DNA of 6,748 bases from Syntrophaceae bacterium UBA2192 (GTDB lineage: Bacteria; Desulfobacterota; Syntrophia; Syntrophales; UBA2192): the NCBI GenBank assembly GCA_002327315.1, contig DCVI01000048.1, forward strand, positions 7,029-13,776. Reading direction: 5' to 3'. Position 1 is the stretch's first letter, and every line of letters starts with the position of its first letter. Below are positions 1-6,748 of this stretch, piece by piece. Position numbers and translations under genes: made by a program. Below the pieces are notes generated by a model. That model was given only the letters and a program-made list of their open reading frames with translations. It made no database searches and was not told the origin of the DNA.

Positions 1-40
1 AATACCCAATATCCCAATACCCAATTCCACAATCGGCTAA
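1..40. repeat. Short degenerate tandem repeat (CCCAATA-like units) at window edge
   Basis: Three adjacent units of 7-8 bases are visible: CCCAATAT at 5-12, CCCAATA at 13-19 and CCCAATT at 20-26. The stretch is far more AT-rich than the coding DNA around it. It lies just beyond the stop codon of the DUF6178-like gene and may continue to the left of the window. No gene, terminator hairpin or promoter is recognisable here. It may be a simple-sequence intergenic spacer. Whether it is part of a longer array cannot be told from this window. Confidence 0.5.
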
Positions 41-1747
41 TCAACTAATAATCAGGAACGGATTGTGTTTCATGTCCGTGTCGGCGGGGGGGACCTCTTC
101 GTATTCGTCCCGGAACTCCTCCCAGACGTTGGATAGCTCCTCGCGCAGGGCGGCCCGAAGATCGTCGGGCAACTTCGATGCAATCCCGAGCATGTCCTCG
201 ATGAAAATTTCCCGGAAGCGGGCCATCCGGTAAGGGGGTGCCGTTTCTCCCTCGCGAAGGATCGCAAAGAAGGCCCGGGCCTCTCCAGGCTCGATCGCCG
301 CAAACCCGGGATCGAGCCCGAGCCGCCTGCGGGCCCAGAACGTCAACAGCAGATGGAAGCAGGTCAGGTCCTCCCGTTCGGAACTCTCAGGACCGATCGT
401 GATTTCCTTTGTCAGGGCATCCATCAGCCCGTCCATGGCGATCAGTCCCATGAGGGCCCTGCTTGCCCTGGTGAGGTCCTCGGCACCGGCGAAATCCCGG
501 TAGAGCTCCCCTTCCTGCAATCCGGTGTACAGCAGGGGCTTCTTCAGAAGGAGGCCCGACAACAGCGAACCCCGTTGATCGCCCCAGAAAGCGTCCGTGA
601 ACCCGCTCCTGCGGAACCAGGCCATTCTTAGCCAGGTATCGGCCACTCGTTTTACGCGGAGAGTGAGACCGAATCCGGCGCGGAAGAGCGATGTCAGGGT
701 GTTGCTCTCCAGGAGAGTGCCTGCGCGGCCGGGGTCCCTTCCCGTCATTTCTTCCAGTGCGATGTTGAGATAACCGGCGGCCTTCTTGGTCGTTCGGACC
801 AGATCGGCCAGCTCCGTGCGGGCGAGCCCCTCCACCGAGGCGATCTGGTTTGCAAGCCCCGCGAACTCCAGGCGCATCCGGTCCAGAAGGAGGGGGTCTT
901 TCACGGCTCTCAGCGCCTCCTGCAGGAAGCTTCCCTGCGGCCCCTCGTGAAGCGGCAGGAAGGGGACCAGGGCCCGGTCTTCTTCATCGGCCGTGATGTC
1001 GACGAATGCGGCAGGCTTTCCTGCGAGATTCATCTGTTCGAGCGAAAGGGGCGAATAGATGGAGATGGCCTCGTCAAAGGGGAGAAACCCGTATTCGGCC
1101 AGGCGCACGTTTCTCATCCGGGACATTCCGTCTTCCAGCTCCGAGGGGATCACCCCGGCAAGACTGGACACCAGGGCATGAAAGGCAGGCATACTGGCCG
1201 CGGTGATAGCGCCCGTGAGATCCCGGAGAAACGGCTCGAACTCCGTGTCAACGGCCTTCAAATAGATGACGCCGTCGTGGGTGAAGAACCCCTCGGGGAT
1301 CTCCTTCTCGTTGTCGTCCTCCTCCCGGACCATCACCTCGATGCTCTTTTGCAGGATATAATAGGTCAGGGCGCTTCCCTCGTCCAGCAGCCAGGCAACC
1401 GTTTTGCGGCTGTCGGTCTCGAAGCGCCGCCTCAGCCAGGACAGGGTCTCGCCGGTGTTGATCTCATCGCGGTCCCAGATCTCCATGTCGAGGATATATT
1501 GCCACTGATCCGGGGTGGCAAGCTCCAGCAGCGCCAGGGAGTCGTCGCTTCCGATCTTCTTGATGAGCCAGAAAAAATCGCCGGCGGGAAATTCCTCGAC
1601 CACCTTGCGGGGATTCTTCTCGTTGAGGATGCGCTCCAGGATTTCCCCGCCGCTGAGGCTGTCGAACTCCCGCAGCAGGATCGTGCTGCGCGAGGCGGAA
1701 CTCTCGACGATGTCGTCCGTTGAATGGTGCTTCGGTGGGTGTTTCAT
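41..1747 (-). CDS. DUF6178-like protein of unknown function
   Basis: This gene encodes a 568-residue, soluble-looking, acidic protein with no signal peptide, membrane segment or enzymatic motif that I recognise. Its pattern resembles the DUF6178 family, known to me mainly from Desulfobacterota. One matching region is a leucine/tryptophan-rich helical block at residues 57-95 (FFWLIKKIG, then DQWQYILDMEIWDRDEI). Another is a central segment at about 205-235 (MRNVRLAEYGF followed by DEAISIYSPL). The length suits a complete protein. No function is established for the family, and none is proposed here. The ATG at 1747 is the only Met before residue 88. Its ribosome binding site is unconvincing: GGGAGGAG lies 14 bases upstream (1762-1769), and a weaker GGGA lies 6 bases upstream. 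The start is therefore likely but not certain. The gene begins about 50 bases past the groEL terminator, with no clear promoter of its own, so it depends on read-through or on a promoter I cannot recognise. Family assignment is from memory of sequence style. Confidence 0.65.
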   Translation of the reverse strand: MKHPPKHHSTDDIVESSASRSTILLREFDSLSGGEILERILNEKNPRKVVEEFPAGDFFWLIKKIGSDDSLALLELATPDQWQYILDMEIWDRDEINTGETLSWLRRRFETDSRKTVAWLLDEGSALTYYILQKSIEVMVREEDDNEKEIPEGFFTHDGVIYLKAVDTEFEPFLRDLTGAITAASMPAFHALVSSLAGVIPSELEDGMSRMRNVRLAEYGFLPFDEAISIYSPLSLEQMNLAGKPAAFVDITADEEDRALVPFLPLHEGPQGSFLQEALRAVKDPLLLDRMRLEFAGLANQIASVEGLARTELADLVRTTKKAAGYLNIALEEMTGRDPGRAGTLLESNTLTSLFRAGFGLTLRVKRVADTWLRMAWFRRSGFTDAFWGDQRGSLLSGLLLKKPLLYTGLQEGELYRDFAGAEDLTRASRALMGLIAMDGLMDALTKEITIGPESSEREDLTCFHLLLTFWARRRLGLDPGFAAIEPGEARAFFAILREGETAPPYRMARFREIFIEDMLGIASKLPDDLRAALREELSNVWEEFRDEYEEVPPADTDMKHNPFLIIS

Positions 1748-1793
1748 GGTACGTCCCGCTGCTCCTCCCGGTTGTTGGGGTGTTTTTTGAGAG

Positions 1794-1829
1794 AAAAGCC
1801 CCCGGGGAAGGGTGAGCTCCCCCGGGGGC
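1794..1829 (-). terminator. Rho-independent terminator downstream of groEL
   Basis: On the minus strand a perfect 10-bp stem (GCCCCCGGGG paired with CCCCGGGGGC) encloses a 12-base loop and is followed directly by TTTT and a pyrimidine/T-rich stretch. The left arm occupies 1820-1829, the right arm 1798-1807 and the T run 1794-1797. It starts about 38 bases after the groEL stop codon, as expected for an intrinsic terminator of that gene. It should separate groEL from the DUF6178-like gene further along the same strand. Confidence 0.9.
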
Positions 1830-1867
1830 CGGAACGCTTCTGTGCGGTGTGAGGGGGCGGGTACTTC

Positions 1868-3466
<1,599 letters not shown>

Positions 3467-3473
3467 GATCGAG

Positions 3474-3482
3474 ACCTCCTCC
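3474..3482 (-). promoter_or_regulatory. Strong ribosome binding site that fixes the groEL start
   Basis: The minus strand reads GGAGGAGGT, ending 7 bases before the ATG at 3466. This near-perfect Shine-Dalgarno lies inside the coding extension that would result from using the ATG at 3493, so it argues for the shorter protein beginning MPAKD. It fits high expression of a chaperonin. Confidence 0.85.
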
Positions 3483-3553
3483 GTTTCCTTCAATATATGG
3501 ATTGCTGTTGCTTTTCTTTTCGAGTGCGGCTTGCTCCGGTGCCGCTATCAAGT

Positions 3554-3577
3554 TAATGCCGCTTGCCCGATTGTCAA
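3554..3577 (-). promoter_or_regulatory. Candidate promoter of groEL
   Basis: In the gap before groEL the minus strand carries CTTGACA, including a perfect TTGACA -35 hexamer (3572-3577). The possible -10 elements are ambiguous. A sigma-70 reading gives TAACTT after a 16-base spacer. A heat-shock (sigma-32-like) reading uses CTTGAC, an 11-base spacer and CGGCATTA at 3554-3561, a partial match to the CCCCATnT consensus. Either would give a leader of roughly 80 bases before the groEL ATG. The strong terminator behind groEL supports an independent unit. No CIRCE element (the HrcA operator) is present. The -10 assignment is weak. Confidence 0.4.
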
Positions 3578-3595
3578 GCTCGCGACGGTGCGAGC
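3578..3595. promoter_or_regulatory. Perfect 6-bp inverted repeat between receiver gene and groEL promoter
   Basis: GCTCGC (3578-3583) and GCGAGC (3590-3595) form a perfect inverted repeat around a 6-base centre. It begins one base beyond the receiver gene stop codon (3597-3599) and directly abuts the TTGACA -35 element of the candidate groEL promoter. As RNA it could fold into a small hairpin terminating or stabilising the receiver transcript, but no T run follows. As DNA it could be an operator. Neither role can be settled from sequence alone. Confidence 0.4.
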
Positions 3596-3596
3596 C

Positions 3597-3980
3597 CTAC
3601 CTTTTCCTCCATCGCTCGACCCGGGCGAAGGCTTCCTCGACGGCTTTCAGGAGCATGTCGAATTGCACGGGCTTGATGAAAAAGTCGTCGAAGCCGGCCT
3701 CCCGGCACTCCTCGACCTCGAAGAGGCCGGCCCACCCCGTGATGGCAAAGAGAATGGAAAGGGGCTTTTCCCTGTGGATCTGCCGGCCCAGCTCGAGCCC
3801 GTTCGTACCGAAGAGTCTCAGGTCCAGAAAGATCACGTCGATCTCCTCATCCCGGAGGATCTCGAGGGCGTTCTCGGCGCCCTCCGCCGTCAGGACCTGG
3901 TAGCCCGAGGCGCTGAAGAAGTCCTTGAAGAACTCCCTGACGGTCAACTCGTCATCCACGATGAGGAGCTTCTTTCCCAT
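3597..3980 (-). CDS. Stand-alone response regulator receiver protein (CheY-like)
   Basis: This encodes a single receiver (REC) domain of 127 residues with no output domain, so it probably acts by protein-protein contact or phosphotransfer rather than by binding DNA. Numbered from the chosen start, the family signature is complete: acidic pair Asp9-Asp10 in LLIVDDE, phosphoacceptor Asp53 in IFLDLRL, switch Thr81 in AITGW, aromatic Phe100, and Lys103-Pro104 in FIKPV. It should therefore be phosphorylated by a histidine kinase, but none lies in the window. The ATG at 3980 is preferred because AAGGA sits 9 bases upstream; the in-frame ATG at 3989 touches that sequence with no spacing. The gene sits 91 bases after hrpA and 130 bases before groEL on the same strand. 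Its partner and target are unknown. Being beside groEL does not by itself imply stress regulation. Confidence 0.92.
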   Translation of the reverse strand: MGKKLLIVDDELTVREFFKDFFSASGYQVLTAEGAENALEILRDEEIDVIFLDLRLFGTNGLELGRQIHREKPLSILFAITGWAGLFEVEECREAGFDDFFIKPVQFDMLLKAVEEAFARVERWRKR

Positions 3981-3989
3981 GGATGTCAT

Positions 3990-3994
3990 TCCTT
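3990..3994 (-). promoter_or_regulatory. Ribosome binding site deciding the receiver gene start
   Basis: AAGGA on the minus strand lies 9 bases upstream of the ATG at 3980 and directly abuts the alternative ATG at 3989. Normal spacing favours 3980, giving the N-terminus MGKKLLIVDDE, typical of receiver proteins. Confidence 0.6.
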
Positions 3995-4071
3995 GTCGGG
4001 TGGGGTCGGTGCGGCTCGATCTTTCAAACGCTACCTTTTATTACATCCGCCCCCGAAATCCCAGTAAAATT

Positions 4072-6748
4072 TTACATCAAACCATCGATCTCGCGGATCT
4101 TCTCCCGCAGTCGTTTCGGCGAGACGGGGTAGGGGGTCTTCAGGCCCTGGGCAAAGAGCGACACCCGGTACTCTTCCACCATCCACCGGTACTCGTCGAT
4201 GGCCCGGAGCCTCTGCTCGGAGGCGGACGGGGCGATGCCTTTCCGGAACTCCTCGAGCTTATCCTCGTAGGGGCGGATCTCGGCGAGGCGGCCCCGGTCC
4301 TTGTCGATGTGCACGGCGCCTCTCTCGGCACGGACCTGGAGCGCCTTGAGGTAACGGTTCACCTGGGGGAGGCGCTCCCGGTCGTAGATTTCAAGAAATG
4401 TCAGGGGCAGGAGCCGCTGAAGCTCGGCGCGCATCTCTTCGAGGAAATTGAGAACCGTCCGGTTCGAGACGTTTGCCGCCTCGAGCCCCGCCAGGGCCTG
4501 GCGAGTGTCGTGGTAGGCGCGAAGAACGGACTCCACTTCCCCGAGAAGCTCCTGGGGCGCCTTGAGAAGCGTCGGCCCCAGGAGGCGGGTATACGCTTCG
4601 AAGTCCTGCCGGGTCCGGAGGTCCTTTTCCAGGAGGCGGCGGACAAGGCCCTGGAAGAGGGCCTCCTCCAGCACCTTCGTCCCGCCGAAATAGGCGGACC
4701 AGACCTTCATCTCTCCCCGGAGGGCAAGGTAACGGCGGGCGAGTTCCAGATCTTTCCGGAAATGAAGGGTCAGGAGCGTCTTTACGCCGGCCCGGTGGGC
4801 GTTGTCGGCCTCCCTGCGGTTTATCATGAGCCGAAGGTCGACGGCCTCGCCGGCGGGGACGAGGGCAGGGTAGGCGACCCCCTCGAGGACGTTTTGCGCA
4901 TCCAGCCGGATTTCCTCGGGGATCTCCTCGGGCAGATCGGGAAACTCCCAGCGGGCGATCCCTGTCCGTTCCCAGGCCGCCCTGGCACGGCTGAAGGCCC
5001 GGGATTCCTCCTCTTCGATACGGTCTTTTCTCAGGGATTCAAGGTCGCGCGTCGAGCGGAGTTCTTTGCCCTTCGGGTCCACGACGGCGTAGCGGAGCTT
5101 CAGGTGATCGGGCAGCCCCCCCAGGTCCCAGGCCGCGAGGGGGACGTCCAGCCGGAACTTGCGCTTCAGGCACTCCGAGAGGGCAGCAGGCAGAGATCCT
5201 TCGCCGCGCTTCATCTCCCGCAGGATCGTTTCCACCGACTGCGGGATGGGAATGAGGTGCCTGCGGATGTCCCGGGGCAGGGCCTTGACGAGTGCCGTGA
5301 CCCGTTCCTGCAGAAGACCCGGGACGGCCCACTCGACGGCCTCGGGCCGCAGGCGCGTGAGCGCGCTCGCCGGAAGCTTCAGGGTAACCCCGTCGTCGGT
5401 TTCTCCCGGCCTGAACCGGTAAGAAAGCGGAAGCGCAAGCCTGCCCGCGGCGACGGTGTCCGGGTAAAGGGACAGCTCAGCCGGGTCAGGGGCCTGACGG
5501 AGAACGTCCTCTTCGGTCATCCTCAGAAACGAATCGCTCCCCCGGTCCCGGACCATCCTCTGGAGGGTCCGGACGTCGTAGATGTCCTGGAGCCGCTCCT
5601 CGTAGAAGGCGGCCAGGACGTCGTCCGTGGTCAGGAACGTCCGCCTGCGGAGCCTGTTCTCCATGTCCCGGACCCGTTCGATGAGGTCGCGGTTGTGAGC
5701 GAGAAAGGGCAGGGGCCTCTCCATCTCCGCCGGCACGAGGGCCTCGCGGATGAAGATCCGGGTGGCCTCCTGCGGATCGACACGGCCGTAGGAGACGCGC
5801 CTTCCCTCGACGATCACAATCCCGTAGAGGCTCACCCGCTCGAGGGCCGTCACCTCGCCCCGCTTTCGGTCCCAACGGGGATTCAGATAAACCGAACGGC
5901 AGAGGCTTCCGCCCAGGGCCTCGAGCCACTCCCTGTCGATGTTGGCGGCCGTGCGGGCAAAGAGCTGTGTCGTCTCCACGATCTCCGCTGCCACGATCCA
6001 GTCGCCGCTGCGGTTGTAGAGACCCGAGCCGGGGAAGATCACGACCTGGCGCCCGCCCGTGGCGCCGTAGGTGTTTTTTTCCTTCTTTACGGCGATGTTC
6101 GAGAGATAGCCGCTGAGCACCGAGCGGTGAATCCGGCCGTACCAGGCCTGGGGGTCGCCGGCCTGCTTCTTTGCGGGGTGCTTCTCCCCGGGCGGGGGGG
6201 CCTGCTCCTCGACAATCTCCCGGATCTGGCCGTGGACGTCCCGCCACTCCCTCATCCGGCGAAAGGAAAGAAAGTGGTCGCGGCAGTACTTCCGGAGGCG
6301 GCCCGGGGATTTTGCGCTCGGTCCGTTTTCGTGGAAGCGCTCCCAGATGTTGATCAGGGTGAGAAAATCCGAGGAGGGGTTGACGAAGAGAGCCTGGGCG
6401 CCGTCGGCTTCCTTCTCCTTACCGGAGGGACGCTCCCTCGGGTCCTGGGTGCTGAGGGCCGCCGCGATGACGAGGATTTCCCCCAGGCAGCCCTCCGTTT
6501 CGGCCTCGAGGATCATCCGGGAGATCCGGGGGTCGAGGGGTAGGCGGGCCATCCTGCGGCCCCGGGCCGTGAGGCGGTAGCGGGCGGCCCCGTCCTCCCC
6601 GTTTTCCCGCTCGATGGCGCCGAGCTCCTCGAGGATGTCGTAGCCTGCGCGGAAGCTCTTCGGCGCCGGCGGGTCGACAAAGGGGAAGGCTGCGGGGTCA
6701 TCGATCCGCAGGGTGAGCATCCTCAGGATGACCTCGGCGAGGTTGGAG
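4072..6748 (-). CDS. hrpA: ATP-dependent RNA helicase HrpA, C-terminal part (5' end outside window)
   Basis: HrpA is a DEAH-box RNA helicase; in E. coli it is linked to mRNA processing and rescue of stalled ribosomes. The visible part is 891 residues against about 1,300 for the E. coli protein, so roughly 400 residues with the ATPase and helicase motifs lie beyond the right edge. The frame is open through the edge: the codons before the first Met (6718-6720) read SNLAEVILR, matching the family's TNLASVIL segment, so that Met is internal. Counting from it, residues 1-95 are the winged-helix/HA2 region (AAFPFV, LEELGAI, LPLDPRISRMI). Residues 146-165 hold the CRDHFLSFRRMREWRDV block. A Pro/Lys-rich linker spans about 171-192. 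An OB-fold region covers about 197-330 (IHRSVLSGYLSNIA, IFPGSGL). PLPFLAHN follows at 337-343. The DUF3418 domain fills the rest, including PDHLK and the family-typical ending RWMVEEYRVSLFAQGLKTPYPVS. No frameshift or internal stop is seen. No convincing terminator follows, so transcription may continue into the receiver gene. Confidence 0.96.
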   Translation of the reverse strand, partial: SNLAEVILRMLTLRIDDPAAFPFVDPPAPKSFRAGYDILEELGAIERENGEDGAARYRLTARGRRMARLPLDPRISRMILEAETEGCLGEILVIAAALSTQDPRERPSGKEKEADGAQALFVNPSSDFLTLINIWERFHENGPSAKSPGRLRKYCRDHFLSFRRMREWRDVHGQIREIVEEQAPPPGEKHPAKKQAGDPQAWYGRIHRSVLSGYLSNIAVKKEKNTYGATGGRQVVIFPGSGLYNRSGDWIVAAEIVETTQLFARTAANIDREWLEALGGSLCRSVYLNPRWDRKRGEVTALERVSLYGIVIVEGRRVSYGRVDPQEATRIFIREALVPAEMERPLPFLAHNRDLIERVRDMENRLRRRTFLTTDDVLAAFYEERLQDIYDVRTLQRMVRDRGSDSFLRMTEEDVLRQAPDPAELSLYPDTVAAGRLALPLSYRFRPGETDDGVTLKLPASALTRLRPEAVEWAVPGLLQERVTALVKALPRDIRRHLIPIPQSVETILREMKRGEGSLPAALSECLKRKFRLDVPLAAWDLGGLPDHLKLRYAVVDPKGKELRSTRDLESLRKDRIEEEESRAFSRARAAWERTGIARWEFPDLPEEIPEEIRLDAQNVLEGVAYPALVPAGEAVDLRLMINRREADNAHRAGVKTLLTLHFRKDLELARRYLALRGEMKVWSAYFGGTKVLEEALFQGLVRRLLEKDLRTRQDFEAYTRLLGPTLLKAPQELLGEVESVLRAYHDTRQALAGLEAANVSNRTVLNFLEEMRAELQRLLPLTFLEIYDRERLPQVNRYLKALQVRAERGAVHIDKDRGRLAEIRPYEDKLEEFRKGIAPSASEQRLRAIDEYRWMVEEYRVSLFAQGLKTPYPVSPKRLREKIREIDGLM

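Noticed and set aside
947..1723. A 258-residue open frame on the plus strand, opposite the DUF6178-like gene
   Set aside because: It has the same codon-aligned antisense relation to a G+C-rich gene, with no recognisable protein features or ribosome binding site.
3467..3493. Nine-residue N-terminal extension of GroEL from the ATG at 3493
   Set aside because: The family N-terminus begins at MPAKD, and the strong GGAGGAGGT ribosome binding site lies within the extension with correct spacing to the ATG at 3466.
3520..3545. CIRCE-like GCACTC half-site upstream of groEL
   Set aside because: A GCACTC half is present on the minus strand, but the required GAGTGC partner 9 bases further on is missing, so there is no HrcA operator.
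3995..4050. Heat-shock-like promoter (TTTGAAA plus CCCCACCC) upstream of the receiver gene
   Set aside because: The match to the -10 consensus is partial, the 16-base spacer is at the long limit, and transcription would start almost on the ribosome binding site. Likely chance.
3925..6543. An 872-residue open frame on the plus strand, opposite hrpA
   Set aside because: It is codon-aligned with hrpA on the other strand. In such a frame stops arise only where hrpA uses TTA, CTA or TCA codons, which are rare in this G+C-rich gene. The translation is rich in Gly, Pro, Arg, Asp and Glu and resembles no known family, while hrpA matches its family throughout.
6718..6720. ATG at 6720 as the true start of the helicase gene
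   Set aside because: The frame stays open to the window edge, and the upstream codons encode SNLAEVILR, which matches conserved HrpA sequence. The gene is simply cut by the window.

Overview
The window holds four genes, all on the minus strand, in the order (right to left, i.e. in transcription order): the C-terminal two thirds of an HrpA-type RNA helicase, a stand-alone CheY-like receiver protein, a GroEL chaperonin, and a DUF6178-like protein of unknown function. DNA is G+C rich (about 60% by eye), with few TTA, CTA or TCA codons. HrpA carries the DUF3418 C-terminus, GroEL is bacterial type I, and the DUF6178-like protein resembles a family I know mainly from Desulfobacterota (former Deltaproteobacteria). 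Together these suggest a free-living sulfate-reducing or syntrophic type of deltaproteobacterium. This is an inference from protein style, not a placement.

Region by region. Positions 1-40 are a short, AT-rich run of a degenerate CCCAATA repeat at the window edge. Positions 41-1747 encode the DUF6178-like protein. The 120 bp gap at 1748-1867 contains a very strong intrinsic terminator for groEL. Positions 1868-3466 encode GroEL, whose start is fixed by an excellent Shine-Dalgarno sequence. The 130 bp gap at 3467-3596 holds a candidate promoter and a perfect small inverted repeat. Positions 3597-3980 encode the receiver protein. The gap at 3981-4071 shows a ribosome binding site but no convincing terminator or promoter. 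Positions 4072-6748 are hrpA, cut by the right edge of the window, so its ATPase core is not seen.

How they fit together. GroEL looks like its own transcription unit, with a candidate promoter in front and a terminator behind. The receiver gene could be co-transcribed with hrpA or stand alone. No groES lies next to groEL, and this GroEL lacks the usual Gly-Gly-Met tail while keeping its ATPase and GroES/substrate-binding residues. It is probably a solitary or second chaperonin that borrows GroES from elsewhere. I see no mobile element, CRISPR array, tRNA, rRNA or defence cassette. Most of the window is ordinary housekeeping DNA; the unusual GroEL and its upstream region are the items most worth a second look.
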